Below are positions 1 through 8,089 of a stretch of DNA of 64,000 nucleotides, piece by piece. Positions within the stretch are counted from its first letter, which is position 1. Every line of letters begins with the position of its first letter. A program made the position numbers and the translations under genes. Below the pieces are notes generated by a model, which worked only from the letters and a program-made list of their open reading frames with translations, was not told the origin of the DNA and ran no database searches. Origin of the DNA: Roseovarius mucosus (GTDB lineage Bacteria; Pseudomonadota; Alphaproteobacteria; Rhodobacterales; Rhodobacteraceae); contig NZ_CP020474.1 in the NCBI RefSeq assembly GCF_002080415.1, positions 1,482,001-1,546,000 on the forward strand, given 5' to 3'.

Positions 1-723
1 GCCCGAATCCGGTCCCACCGGCTTGCCCAGATGGGTGGTGTTTTCCGGATCAATCAGCGTGTCGCTGTCTGGCCCCATGGAATAGGCGCGCCAGACCAGT
101 TCGCCGGTGTTCATGTCATAGGCAGTGGTATGACCGCGCACGCCGAATTCCCCACCGGAAATGCCCACGATCACCTTGTCCTTGACCGGCAGCACGGTCG
201 CGGTGTTGGTCTCGCCAATGGACGGATCGCCATTCACTGCTGTCCACTTGACCTCGCCGCTCTTGGCGTCCAGCGCCACAACCGTGGTATCAGCCTGGTG
301 CAGGAAAATCTTGCCATCCGCATAGGCCACGCCCCGGTTGACCGTGTCACAGCACATCACCGGGATCACGTTGGGATCTTGCTTGGGCTCGTATTTCCAG
401 ATGATCTTGCCGTTGTTGCTCAGATCCAGCGCATAAACGATGTTGGGAAAGGGCGTGTGGACATACATGATGTCCCCGATCACCAGCGGCGAGCCCTCAT
501 GCCCGCGCAGCACGCCGGTGGAAAATGTCCAGGCGACCTGCAATTTGCCAACGTTGTCCTTGTTGATCTGTTCCAACTCGGAATAGCGGGTGTTGGCGTA
601 GTCGCCGGTCTGGATCGCCCATTGCGTTGGATCGTCAATCAGCGCTTGAAGATCGCTGTTGGCCGTGGCCATGCCGGATGCGCCGACAAAGAACGCCGCC
701 GACATCAAGAGTGATTTCTTCAT
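1..723 (-). CDS. xoxF: Lanthanide-type PQQ methanol dehydrogenase, N-terminal part (cut by left window edge)
   Basis: Periplasmic quinoprotein alcohol dehydrogenase that oxidises methanol with PQQ and passes electrons to a c-type cytochrome. The reading frame is open from the ATG at 721-723 to the window edge, so about 241 of roughly 600 residues are present. A signal peptide begins [17 protein letters not shown]. The beta-propeller follows with [13 protein letters not shown], the adjacent-cysteine motif [11 protein letters not shown] (the disulfide that contacts PQQ) and [13 protein letters not shown]. The last motif reads like XoxF rather than MxaF. A GGGAGG ribosome site precedes the ATG. 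The extra Asp that would prove lanthanide use lies outside the window. The glutathione-formaldehyde dehydrogenase just upstream and the PQQ operon nearby fit methanol oxidation. Confidence 0.9.
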   Translation of the reverse strand, partial: MKKSLLMSAAFFVGASGMATANSDLQALIDDPTQWAIQTGDYANTRYSELEQINKDNVGKLQVAWTFSTGVLRGHEGSPLVIGDIMYVHTPFPNIVYALDLSNNGKIIWKYEPKQDPNVIPVMCCDTVNRGVAYADGKIFLHQADTTVVALDAKSGEVKWTAVNGDPSIGETNTATVLPVKDKVIVGISGGEFGVRGHTTAYDMNTGELVWRAYSMGPDSDTLIDPENTTHLGKPVGPDSG

Positions 724-838
724 TTTGTCCTCCCTGGATAAAACTTCAGTCGTTTCTGTCATCCCGGCCCGCACCGCCCTCCTCTGCGATGGAACCGGGT
801 CACATTCTTTTGGTCGCGGTCCCTCTTTGGGATCGCAC

Positions 839-1951
839 TTAGTAAATCACCACGCTGCGGATGCTTTCGCCGGCGTGCATGAGCTCAAACCCTTTGTTGA
901 TATCCTCGAGCGACATGGTGTGGGTGATCATCGGGTCGATCTCGATCTTGCCCTGCATGTACCAATCGACAATCTTGGGCACATCCGTGCGCCCGCGCGC
1001 GCCGCCAAAGGCCGTGCCGCGCCAGCTGCGCCCCGTGACCAGTTGGAACGGCCGCGTGCTGATTTCCGCACCCGCAGGCGCCACGCCGATGATGATGCTC
1101 TCGCCCCAGCCCTTATGCGCCGCCTCGAGCGCCGTGCGCATCACGCCCACATTGCCGGTGGCATCGAATGTGTAATCGGCACCCCCGCCGGTCAGCGCCA
1201 CAAGATGCGCCACCAGATCGCCCGTGACCTCTTTGGGGTTGACGAAATCGGTCATGCCAAAGCGCGTCGCCATCTCGATCCGGCCCGGATTGATATCGAC
1301 GCCGACGATCTGATCCGCCCCCGCCAGCCGCAGCCCCTGCAGCACGTTGAGGCCGATGCCGCCCAGACCGAACACAATCGCCCGGCTGCCGATCTCGACC
1401 TTGGCGGTGTTGATCACCGCCCCCACACCCGTGGTGACACCGCAGCCGATGTAGCAAATCTTGTCAAAGGGCGCATCCTTGCGCACCTTCGCGAGCGCAA
1501 TCTCGGGCAGGACCGTGTGATTGGCAAAGGTCGAGCAACCCATGTAATGCAGGATCGGCGTGCCATCCAGCATCGAGAACCGGCTGGTGCCGTCGGGCAT
1601 CACGCCCTGGCCTTGGGTCGAGCGGATTTTCTGGCACAGGTTGGTTTTCGGGTTGAGGCAGTATTCGCATTCGCGGCATTCGGGCGTGTAAAGCGGAATG
1701 ACGTGATCGCCCGGTTGCAGGCTGGTGACGCCGGGGCCCACCTCGAGCACGACGCCCGCGCCCTCATGCCCCAGAATGGCCGGAAACGCCCCCTCTGGAT
1801 CGGCCCCCGACAGGGTGAAATCATCAGTGTGGCACAGGCCCGTCGCCTTGATCTCCACCAGAACCTCGCCCGCCTTTGGACCCTCAAGGTTCACCTCCAT
1901 GATCTCCATCGGGCGGCCTGCCTCAACCGCAACCGCAGCACGTGTGCGCAT
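839..1951 (-). CDS. frmA: S-(hydroxymethyl)glutathione dehydrogenase / class III alcohol dehydrogenase
   Basis: Oxidises S-hydroxymethylglutathione, formed from formaldehyde and glutathione, to S-formylglutathione with NAD; a cytoplasmic zinc enzyme. The 370 residues match the usual length. Visible motifs are the catalytic zinc site ([12 protein letters not shown] and GHEGAGVV), the structural zinc loop [15 protein letters not shown], the second catalytic cysteine in [10 protein letters not shown], and the Rossmann [16 protein letters not shown] site precedes the ATG at 1949-1951. It lies upstream of xoxF on the same strand with a gap of about 115 bases, so the pair could form a methanol-to-formate unit. 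Some relatives are called flhA, adhC or adhI. Confidence 0.95.
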   Translation of the reverse strand: MRTRAAVAVEAGRPMEIMEVNLEGPKAGEVLVEIKATGLCHTDDFTLSGADPEGAFPAILGHEGAGVVLEVGPGVTSLQPGDHVIPLYTPECRECEYCLNPKTNLCQKIRSTQGQGVMPDGTSRFSMLDGTPILHYMGCSTFANHTVLPEIALAKVRKDAPFDKICYIGCGVTTGVGAVINTAKVEIGSRAIVFGLGGIGLNVLQGLRLAGADQIVGVDINPGRIEMATRFGMTDFVNPKEVTGDLVAHLVALTGGGADYTFDATGNVGVMRTALEAAHKGWGESIIIGVAPAGAEISTRPFQLVTGRSWRGTAFGGARGRTDVPKIVDWYMQGKIEIDPMITHTMSLEDINKGFELMHAGESIRSVVIY

Positions 1952-2099
1952 TCAGTCTGTCCTCCCTTGCATCCCGGAGGATACAACCTTTAGGCGATTT
2001 GACGTCAAAAATACTTTTCAAACCAGCCTGTTTCATCCTGTGACAATATGTGCCAAGATTACGCCATAACTCAGTAAGACCTTAGTCGTAGAGGACGGG

Positions 2100-2696
2100 A
2101 TGAGACCAGTTATTGCCGCCTTAGCCATTGTTATTAATGGATTATCTCCAGTTTTCGCCGCAGGATTGAATGACCCCGAGTGGCCCTGCATTCAGCGGCG
2201 CGTGGATACACTTTCTGCGGCGGTGATGTGGCCCCATCCGCCTGAGAATCAGGCCGCCGCGCCGGTTCTCTCGCCCGAAGCCGCGCGGCTGGCAGAACAG
2301 CTCGCGCTGCGCCGACTCACCCTCGAAGAGGCCGAATCAGCGGTCGACGCCACGCCGAATCTGACCAAGGACGACTACACCGCAATCTTCTCTGACGTGT
2401 TTGACCGCCTCAATCAGCGCCGGGGCGAGATCATGGGCGGTATCACCCGCTACGCCCGCAATCAGGCGCGCATGGCCGAGGAAATCGAAGCGCTGCGCGG
2501 TGAAATCGCCACGCTCACCAAGGCCGAGAGCCCCGACTTCGACCGCATCGACCAATTGGAAGAGGATCTTGATTGGCGCGCGCGTGTGTTTGATGATCGC
2601 CGCCGCTCGCTGACCTATGCCTGTGAAACGCCGGTCCTGTTGGAAAAGCGGCTTTATGCACTGGCGCAGATTCTGGCGGCGCACGTCCCCGACTAA
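2100..2696 (+). CDS. Exported coiled-coil protein of unknown function near the methanol/PQQ genes
   Basis: A 198-residue protein with a signal peptide (MRPVIAALAIVINGLSPVFAAG) followed by PEWPCIQRRV. The middle is charged and helical (residues about 95-165), consistent with a coiled coil. There are two cysteines in the mature part, Cys30 and one near the C-terminus (TYACETPV), which could form a disulfide in the periplasm. GAGG at 2091-2094 sets the ATG start. It is divergent from frmA and shares its 148-base promoter region. Position suggests a role in the quinoprotein system, but no enzymatic motif is visible. Confidence 0.75.
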   Translation: MRPVIAALAIVINGLSPVFAAGLNDPEWPCIQRRVDTLSAAVMWPHPPENQAAAPVLSPEAARLAEQLALRRLTLEEAESAVDATPNLTKDDYTAIFSDVFDRLNQRRGEIMGGITRYARNQARMAEEIEALRGEIATLTKAESPDFDRIDQLEEDLDWRARVFDDRRRSLTYACETPVLLEKRLYALAQILAAHVPD

Positions 2697-2702
2697 GGCG
2701 CG

Positions 2703-3734
2703 TCACTCCCATTCCAGCTCGGTAAAGGCCGCCGTCACATTGCGCGGGTGGAAAAGATCAAAGAGCGCCCAGTGCGCCGCCTCGCTTTGTCCAACCGTCT
2801 CAATCGCCTCGCCAAGGCGCAGACCTTGCGACACCGCCGCGCGCGTCTCATCGCGCAAGACCAACAGATAACGCCGCAAATCCACGAGCCCCTCCGGCCA
2901 CTCCAGCACCGGCCCGCCATGCCCCGGCACGATGCGCGCAGGCGCGGGCGCGCCCATCGCCTCAAGCACCCGCAACCATCCCATAACTGATCCATCAAGC
3001 GCGGGGCTGTGCGCGTCGAACACCAAATCGCCGGTAAAGAGCGTCGCTGTTTGCCGATCGAACACGGTCACATCGCTCTCGCTATGTGCGGTCTCCCAAG
3101 CCACCAGATCCAGCATACGGCCCCCAAGATCAATTTCGGCCCGGTCTGCGATTCCCTCGCCCACCGTTGGAACCCGGCTGCCGATGAACCCTGCCCCCAT
3201 CAGCCGGGCAAAGCTGGTCTCATAGGTTTCGGCCCGCGCCGCCAGCGCTTGCCCCAGCTTGCGATGCCCGACAACCTGCGCCCCCGCCTCGATCAGCACC
3301 TCAGCCCCCATCACATGATCGGGGTGCATATGGGTCAGGATCAGATGCGAAATCGGCTTCTCGGTGATCTGCCGGACTGCCAGATAAACCGCCTCGCCCA
3401 CGGCACGGCTACCGCCCGCATCAATCACCGCAACGCTGTCTTCCCCGATGATGAATCCGATATTGGCCACATCGCCCAGATTGTCCGGCGTCACATCCGC
3501 CACCTGCCCGAGATGCACAAAGACGCCCGGCGCTATCTGCGCGAACGCCATCCCGCTATTGGGCCTCTCCACACAGTCAAACGGCCCCGCGATCAGCGCA
3601 TCACCCCAATCCGGCGCGATCTCTTCGGCCCGCGCCAGCGCCTGCGCGCAATCCGCAGCCCCCACCGGCAAAAGCCGGGTCTCGCAAGTCTCGGGATTGG
3701 CCAACAGACAGAGGCTCAGAACGATCTCGAACAT
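2703..3734 (-). CDS. Quinoprotein relay system zinc metallohydrolase (SoxH-like metallo-beta-lactamase fold)
   Basis: A 343-residue exported protein with two parts. Residues 1-60 begin like a signal sequence but carry four cysteines (9, 17, 29, 54). From about residue 65 it is a metallo-beta-lactamase domain with THMHPDHV (the HxHxDH zinc motif), a later His in WETAHSESD, Asp in FTGDLVFDAHSP and PGHGGPV. SoxH-like hydrolases of this type accompany PQQ dehydrogenases together with the SoxYZ-like carrier, which is encoded divergently 99 bases away. The substrate is unknown; a thioester or persulfide on the carrier cysteine is a reasonable inference. The N-terminal domain resembles the stand-alone protein at 5647-5850. 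Confidence 0.85.
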   Translation of the reverse strand: MFEIVLSLCLLANPETCETRLLPVGAADCAQALARAEEIAPDWGDALIAGPFDCVERPNSGMAFAQIAPGVFVHLGQVADVTPDNLGDVANIGFIIGEDSVAVIDAGGSRAVGEAVYLAVRQITEKPISHLILTHMHPDHVMGAEVLIEAGAQVVGHRKLGQALAARAETYETSFARLMGAGFIGSRVPTVGEGIADRAEIDLGGRMLDLVAWETAHSESDVTVFDRQTATLFTGDLVFDAHSPALDGSVMGWLRVLEAMGAPAPARIVPGHGGPVLEWPEGLVDLRRYLLVLRDETRAAVSQGLRLGEAIETVGQSEAAHWALFDLFHPRNVTAAFTELEWE

Positions 3735-3833
3735 CTCGGACTCCGCGCAAAACTGCTACCAAAGGTTGATACAACCCGCATCCGATCCGTGATACTGTCC
3801 AATAGTGCGAGTATGCCCGATCCGGAGGCCCAG

Positions 3834-4646
3834 ATGACCCGATTTCCCATGACCGCCCTTTGCCTGAGCCTGACGCTCGGCACCGCAGCCCTTGCCGAAG
3901 AGCCGCGCAACCCGCTGCAAGATGGCGAGACTTGGGACTATCTGCGCGCCGACATTCTCGACGCAAACAAGGCACTCAGCCCCGGTGCGGTCTTTGCCGT
4001 CGATGCGCCCTACCGCGCCCATGACGCGGCCACCGTGCCCGTGGTCGTCACACAAACCGATCAGAGCGTGGGGCCGATCACCACGCTCAAGATCGTGGTC
4101 GATGAAAACCCGGCCCCGCTTGCTGCTGAAATCAAATTTGGCCCTGCCATGGCCCCGCTCAGATTTGAGGCACGGGTGCGCGTCAACGCCTATTCCAATC
4201 TGCGCGTCATTGCCGAAACCGCCAGCGCCAGCTATCTCGACGGGCGGTTCGTCAAGGCCGCCGGTGGCTGTGCCGCCCCCGCCACCCGCGATCCCGAGGT
4301 GGCGCTTGCCCATATGGGCGAAATGCGCCTGCGCCATTTCGATAGCGCGCCGGTGCAGATCGGCAGCCGTCGCGATGCGCAATTGATGATCCGCCACCCC
4401 AATTACTCGGGCCTGCAACGCGACCAGATCACCCAGCTTTTCGTGCCGGCGCATTTCATTCAGGATCTGACCGTCTGGCAGGGTGACGAGATGCTCTTTT
4501 CCCTGACAGGTGGCATTTCCATCTCCGAGGACCCGGTGTTCCGCTTTAGCTATACAGACAACGGCACGCCCGATCTGCGCATCCGCGCCGAAGATACAGA
4601 GGGCAATGTGTTTGAAGAGGTGCTGCCCAAGGCCAGCGCCTCCTGA
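3834..4646 (+). CDS. Quinoprotein dehydrogenase-associated SoxYZ-like carrier protein
   Basis: A 270-residue periplasmic fusion resembling SoxY followed by SoxZ, the sulfur-carrier pair of thiosulfate oxidation. A signal peptide ends near TLGTAALAEE. The SoxY-like half ends in KAAGGCAAPA, where Cys146 corresponds to the swinging-arm GGCGG cysteine. The SoxZ-like half follows with MLIRHPNYSG-type sequence (here LMIRHPNYSG) and an immunoglobulin-like C-terminus. The open frame extends upstream to 3009, but the start at 3834 is supported by GGAGG at 3824-3828 and by the signal peptide. Divergent from the zinc metallohydrolase. In this family the carrier is linked to PQQ dehydrogenases rather than sulfur oxidation; its cargo is not established. 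Confidence 0.88.
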   Translation: MTRFPMTALCLSLTLGTAALAEEPRNPLQDGETWDYLRADILDANKALSPGAVFAVDAPYRAHDAATVPVVVTQTDQSVGPITTLKIVVDENPAPLAAEIKFGPAMAPLRFEARVRVNAYSNLRVIAETASASYLDGRFVKAAGGCAAPATRDPEVALAHMGEMRLRHFDSAPVQIGSRRDAQLMIRHPNYSGLQRDQITQLFVPAHFIQDLTVWQGDEMLFSLTGGISISEDPVFRFSYTDNGTPDLRIRAEDTEGNVFEEVLPKASAS

Positions 4647-4652
4647 TGCCGC

Positions 4653-5000
4653 TTACTTGAAGCAAATGATCTCGGCTTCCGCCTGCGCACGGCGTAGGTC
4701 GGCAACAATCCCCTCGCTCACCGGCCCTGCCTTGAACATCGACATGCGCTCGCCGTTGCCCTGACGCAGCGCCAGCACCGTCTCTGCCGAGACATAATCC
4801 TTGTAGGGCAAGATCGCGGCAATCTCGTCGATGGAACAAGAGCAGCGCCGCAGCATTTCGCGCGTGTTTCCATTTGCCGCCATGCAGCCAAAGACGTAAT
4901 CCGCGCGCGCCTCGGTTGGATAATCGTTAAGCTGGTCCGCCACGCTCTGCGCCAGCCCCATCGTGGGAAACAGACAAAGCAAGATCGCCAGACACCTCAT
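4653..5000 (-). CDS. Small exported Cys-containing protein, unknown function
   Basis: 115 residues with a signal peptide (MRCLAILLCLFPTMGLAQ). The mature part has cysteines at 39, 53, 55 and 113, including the striking RRCSCSIDEIA. Two disulfides or a metal site are possible. Its ATG overlaps the stop of the upstream gene by four bases (ATGA at 4997-5000), so the two are translationally coupled. It is the last gene of a three-gene minus-strand operon embedded in the quinoprotein cluster and converges on the SoxYZ-like gene with only six bases between stops. No family function is recognised. Confidence 0.75.
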   Translation of the reverse strand: MRCLAILLCLFPTMGLAQSVADQLNDYPTEARADYVFGCMAANGNTREMLRRCSCSIDEIAAILPYKDYVSAETVLALRQGNGERMSMFKAGPVSEGIVADLRRAQAEAEIICFK

Positions 5001-5650
5001 TCTTCGGTCTCCGACAGCGCCAGCGTTGAGCTAAAATAGCGTCCGCCACTGTCGCGCTCAGGCGTCTCGGCGCGCATCGAGTGATACCAGCCGGGCACCG
5101 TCTCTGACACCTCGAACACCACCTGCAATTCGGCAAAAGGGCCCAATCGCGCGGCATTGGCATCGCCGACAAACGGCGCCAGCAGCACCTCTTGCCCGGC
5201 GTGGTCCTTTCCCTGCCAAGTCACTTGCACCGGCGAAATCCCCACCGGCGCCAAAAGCGATTCCTTGATCCGGTTGCGGATATAGAAAGTGCTGCCGCCC
5301 GTGGCCTGCGCCAGATCGCGCACCAGCCGTTCTAGAAAGAACATCGCCATCGGATTGCCCACCGTGGCATCGAACCCGGCAACAGGCTGCTGTCCGGTGT
5401 CCAAAACCCGCATCAACCGCGCTGTGCCGCCCTCTTCGATCCGCAGATCGTAGCCCTGCGCGCCTTGCGCCTCGGGCGGTGCGGCTGCGTTCTCGGTCTC
5501 GCTTTGGTAATGCAGCGCATCCCCTGGCGCGAAGTCTTCAAGGGTGCCGGTGCGAAAAATCAGATCATAGCCCTCATGGGCCGTCCCCGCCAAAACCGGA
5601 CCAACCGCCAACATCAGGCCTAGAAAAATCCCGGATACTTTGCGTCTCAC
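4997..5650 (-). CDS. Exported protein of unknown function in quinoprotein cluster
   Basis: 217 residues from a GTG start at 5648-5650. An upstream ATG would add 36 residues, but the GTG is preferred because it gives a clean signal peptide (VRRKVSGIFLGLMLAVGPVLAG), is preceded by GAGG eight bases away, and overlaps the stop of the upstream gene as GTGA. The mature part contains GYDLIFRTGTLEDFAPGDAL, a region FFLERLVRDLAQATGG and a mainly beta C-terminal half. No cysteines or catalytic motifs stand out. Middle gene of a coupled three-gene operon of small exported proteins; role inferred only from context. Confidence 0.75.
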   Translation of the reverse strand: MRRKVSGIFLGLMLAVGPVLAGTAHEGYDLIFRTGTLEDFAPGDALHYQSETENAAAPPEAQGAQGYDLRIEEGGTARLMRVLDTGQQPVAGFDATVGNPMAMFFLERLVRDLAQATGGSTFYIRNRIKESLLAPVGISPVQVTWQGKDHAGQEVLLAPFVGDANAARLGPFAELQVVFEVSETVPGWYHSMRAETPERDSGGRYFSSTLALSETEE

Positions 5651-5850
5651 GCCCGCGTCCTCGCCCCGCCTAGGGGCTGACACGACCAGCGCGCAATGCG
5701 CCAGCGCGGATGCGTCGCCGCCCATTTGCTCAATTCTGGTATCGCCTCGGCCATACATCCCCGCGCTGTCCGGTCGGTATATTGAAACGCCCGCTCTTCA
5801 CAAATCTCTGGCTGACGCGCCAGACAGGCCACAAACAACCGCTCGATCAT
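5647..5850 (-). CDS. Small four-cysteine protein resembling the N-terminus of the relay metallohydrolase
   Basis: 67 residues from the ATG at 5848-5850, preceded by AGGAG. The cysteines are at 9, 17, 32 and 57 in CLARQPEICEER, GCMAEA and WSCQP. The same spacing occurs in the first 60 residues of the metallohydrolase at 2703-3734 (Cys 9, 17, 29, 54; CLLANPETCETR), so this is probably a stand-alone copy of that domain. A cleavable signal peptide is not obvious, and the first cysteine falls inside the hydrophobic start. Its stop overlaps the next gene's GTG start. First gene of the operon, divergent from pqqA. A structural zinc site or paired disulfides are possible; function unknown. Confidence 0.7.
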   Translation of the reverse strand: MIERLFVACLARQPEICEERAFQYTDRTARGCMAEAIPELSKWAATHPRWRIARWSCQPLGGARTRA

Positions 5851-5962
5851 GATCCTACTCCTGCACTTTGTCGGCCTCGCCGCCACATGCCCAGATATGG
5901 GCTAAGTGTCACTCAGGTCCAGCCTGCGACACAAGCCCCTCATCCCCTGATTGCACTAAAGT

Positions 5963-5982
5963 CGTAGGTCTCTAAGACTACG
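5963..5982. promoter_or_regulatory. Inverted repeat upstream of the pqqA promoter (candidate activator site)
   Basis: CGTAGGTCT at 5963-5971 and AGACTACG at 5975-5982 form an imperfect inverted repeat just upstream of a TTGACA box. The octamer AGTCGTAG, which overlaps its left arm, also occurs at 2084-2091 between frmA and the exported coiled-coil gene. A shared regulator of methanol/PQQ genes is an inference from position and the repeated octamer. Confidence 0.4.
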
Positions 5983-5988
5983 GCAAAG

Positions 5989-6017
5989 TTGACATGTCTG
6001 GGATCGGAATATCTATT
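5989..6017 (+). promoter_or_regulatory. Candidate sigma-70-type promoter of the pqq operon
   Basis: TTGACA at 5989-5994 is followed by the AT-rich stretch TATCTATTAAA at 6010-6020, which offers a -10 hexamer at slightly variable spacing. This leaves a leader of about 30 bases to the GGAGG and ATG of pqqA. The inverted repeat at 5963-5982 lies immediately upstream of the -35 box. Confidence 0.45.
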
Positions 6018-6052
6018 AAACCTATCGACCACATCTAAGAGGAGGATAGACG

Positions 6053-6148
6053 ATGGCATGGAGCAAGCCGGTTCTGCGTGAACTGAACTGTGGAATGGAA
6101 ATCAACATGTACGGCCCCGCCCAAGAAGGCGACGGCGTCCTGTTCTGA
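6053..6148 (+). CDS. pqqA: PQQ precursor peptide PqqA
   Basis: A 31-residue ribosomal peptide that is the substrate for PQQ synthesis. Glu16 and Tyr20 in the motif EINMY are cross-linked by PqqE and excised to form the cofactor backbone. The start has an excellent site, GGAGG at 6041-6045. It is the first gene of pqqABCDE, 31 bases before pqqB, and too short for routine gene callers. The sequence MAWSKPVLRELNCGMEINMY is typical of the family. Confidence 0.96.
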   Translation: MAWSKPVLRELNCGMEINMYGPAQEGDGVLF

Positions 6149-6179
6149 AAAATCCCGACTGGTCGCAGCGAGGTAACAG

Positions 6180-7073
6180 GTGTTTAAGGCTCTGATACTA
6201 GGCGCTGCGGCCGGCGGTGGCTTGCCACAGTGGAATTGTGGCTGCGAGAATTGCAATCTTGCCCGAGACGGTAAGATTCCTGCCTCAACCCAGTCATCCC
6301 TTGCCGTGACAACAGATGGGGTAAGTTGGGTTATTTTAAACGCTTCCCCAGACATTCGCGCGCAACTCGCGGCTAATCCGGCACTTCATCCGCGCAGCCT
6401 GCGCGATACGCCGATCGCGGGCGTGCTGCTTACGAACGGCGATATAGATCACGTGGCGGGGCTGCTCAGCCTGCGAGAGCAACAGCCCTTCGCCCTCTAT
6501 GCCACCGGTGAAATTCATGGCGTTCTGGCCGACAACCCATTGATGCAGGCGGTTGATCCCGCTCGGGTGCCGCGCGTGGCCATTGCCCTTAATCAACCAG
6601 TTCCCCTGCTACCCGGCCTCACCGCGACACTCTTTGCCGTGCCCGGCAAGGTGCCGCTCTATCTTGAGGGCGAGACCGTGCAAACCGATCTTGAGGGCGA
6701 ACAGACCACCGGCGTGCATCTTCAGGCCGAGGGCCGCAACATCTTTTATATTCCCGGCTGCGCTGCTGTCACCGACCGGCTTGCCGAACGCCTGCGGGGT
6801 GCTGACATGGTGTTTTTTGACGGCACGCTCTGGCGCGATGACGAGATGATCACCATGGGCCTCAGCCAGAAAACCGGGCGTCGCATGGGCCATATCTCGA
6901 TGAGCGGCTCCGACGGCTCGATTGCCGCCTTGCGCGATCTGGGGATCGGGCGCAAAATCTACGTCCATATGAACAACTCGAACCCTGTTCTGCGCCCCGA
7001 CGCATCCGAGCGTGCCGAGGCCGAATCGGCCGGCTGGACGATTGGACAGGACGGCATGGAGATCACCGCATGA
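6180..7073 (+). CDS. pqqB: PQQ biosynthesis protein PqqB
   Basis: A 297-residue metallo-beta-lactamase-fold protein needed for PQQ formation. It is proposed to hydroxylate the tyrosine-derived precursor or to handle the finished cofactor. The start is GTG at 6180. Typical motifs are ILGAAAGGGLPQWNC, the zinc-binding CGCENC near residues 21-26, TNGDIDHVAGLL and HMNNSNP. Its stop overlaps the pqqC start by four bases (ATGA). The alternative ATG upstream in this frame does not fit the conserved N-terminus. Confidence 0.96.
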   Translation: MFKALILGAAAGGGLPQWNCGCENCNLARDGKIPASTQSSLAVTTDGVSWVILNASPDIRAQLAANPALHPRSLRDTPIAGVLLTNGDIDHVAGLLSLREQQPFALYATGEIHGVLADNPLMQAVDPARVPRVAIALNQPVPLLPGLTATLFAVPGKVPLYLEGETVQTDLEGEQTTGVHLQAEGRNIFYIPGCAAVTDRLAERLRGADMVFFDGTLWRDDEMITMGLSQKTGRRMGHISMSGSDGSIAALRDLGIGRKIYVHMNNSNPVLRPDASERAEAESAGWTIGQDGMEITA

Positions 7074-7819
7074 CCCCAACCCGCGACGCTTTTGAGGCCC
7101 GCTTGCGCCAGATCGGGGCAGAGCGCTATCACGACCGCCACCCGTTTCATCACATGCTTCACGGCGGCCACTGCACCCCCGATCAGGTGCGCGCGTGGGT
7201 CATCAACCGCTACTATTATCAATCCCGCATCCCGATGAAGGATGCCGCCTTTCTCAGCCGGGTCGACGACCCCGACCTGCGCCGCATCTGGCGCTCGCGG
7301 ATCGAGGATCATGATGGCACCGCCGAGAATGAGGGCGGGATTCGCCGCTGGCTGCGCCTTGCCCAAGCGGTCGGGCTTGATCCCGATTACGTGGCCTCTG
7401 CCCAAGGCGTGCTGCCCGCGACCCGCTTTGCGGTTGATGCCTATGTCGCCTTTGTCCGCGAAAAACCGCTGCTCGAGGCGGTTGCCGCCTCTCTGACAGA
7501 GCTTTTTGCGCCCAAGATCCATGCCCAGCGCATCGAGGGGCTTTTGGCCAACTACGCCTTTGCCGATGACAGCAGCCTCGCCTATTTCCGCAACCGCCTG
7601 AAAGAGGCGCCCAAGGATGTGGCCTTTGGCCTCAAATGGGTGCTCGACCGCGCCGATACCACCGAAAAACAGGATGCCGCCGCTGCCGCACTGACCTTCA
7701 AGACCGATGTGCTCTGGTCGCAGCTTGACGCGCTCTCTTCTGCCTATGTCGACCCCGCGCGTATCCCGCCGGGCGCATGGCACCCCGGTGAGGGACTGCT
7801 CGCCAAAGGCGCGGCATGA
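7070..7819 (+). CDS. pqqC: Pyrroloquinoline-quinone synthase PqqC
   Basis: A 249-residue cofactorless oxidase that carries out the last ring closure and eight-electron oxidation to PQQ in the cytoplasm. Characteristic motifs include HPFHHMLHGGHC, the active-site segment VINRYYYQSRIP, ENEGGIRRW and LKWVLDRADT. The protein is a helical bundle of normal family length. The ATG overlaps the pqqB stop, and its own stop overlaps the pqqD start, so these three are translationally coupled. Confidence 0.97.
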   Translation: MTPTRDAFEARLRQIGAERYHDRHPFHHMLHGGHCTPDQVRAWVINRYYYQSRIPMKDAAFLSRVDDPDLRRIWRSRIEDHDGTAENEGGIRRWLRLAQAVGLDPDYVASAQGVLPATRFAVDAYVAFVREKPLLEAVAASLTELFAPKIHAQRIEGLLANYAFADDSSLAYFRNRLKEAPKDVAFGLKWVLDRADTTEKQDAAAAALTFKTDVLWSQLDALSSAYVDPARIPPGAWHPGEGLLAKGAA

Positions 7820-8088
7820 CCCCCGACAGCATCCCCAATCTGCCGCGCGGCGTGCGCCTGCATTATGATCGGGTGCGCGAGGATTGGGTGCTTTTGGCCC
7901 CCGAACGCGCCGTGCGGCTCGATCCCATCGGTCACGCCATTCTTAGCCGGGTGGACGGGGTGCAAAGCTTTGGTGCGCTCACCGCCGATCTCGCCGCCAC
8001 GTACAACGCGCCGCTTGACGATGTCACCCGCGACAGTGCCGAATTCCTGCAAGGTTTGGCCGAGCGGCGCTTTCTGGAGATGCGCTGA
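7816..8088 (+). CDS. pqqD: PqqA-binding chaperone PqqD
   Basis: A 90-residue peptide chaperone that binds PqqA and presents it to PqqE. The sequence begins near PRGVRLHYDRVREDWVLLAPE, followed by DPIGHAILSRVDG and a small winged-helix-like C-terminus, as in other PqqD proteins and RiPP recognition elements. It overlaps pqqC by four bases, and pqqE begins one base after its stop. Confidence 0.95.
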   Translation: MTPDSIPNLPRGVRLHYDRVREDWVLLAPERAVRLDPIGHAILSRVDGVQSFGALTADLAATYNAPLDDVTRDSAEFLQGLAERRFLEMR

Positions 8089-8089
8089 A

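Noticed and set aside
659..1993. 444-residue open frame on the plus strand
   Set aside because: Antisense to frmA and part of xoxF; no recognisable domain.
3009..3833. Upstream extension of the SoxYZ-like carrier frame
   Set aside because: It overlaps the metallohydrolase on the other strand and precedes a clear signal peptide and GGAGG site at the chosen start.
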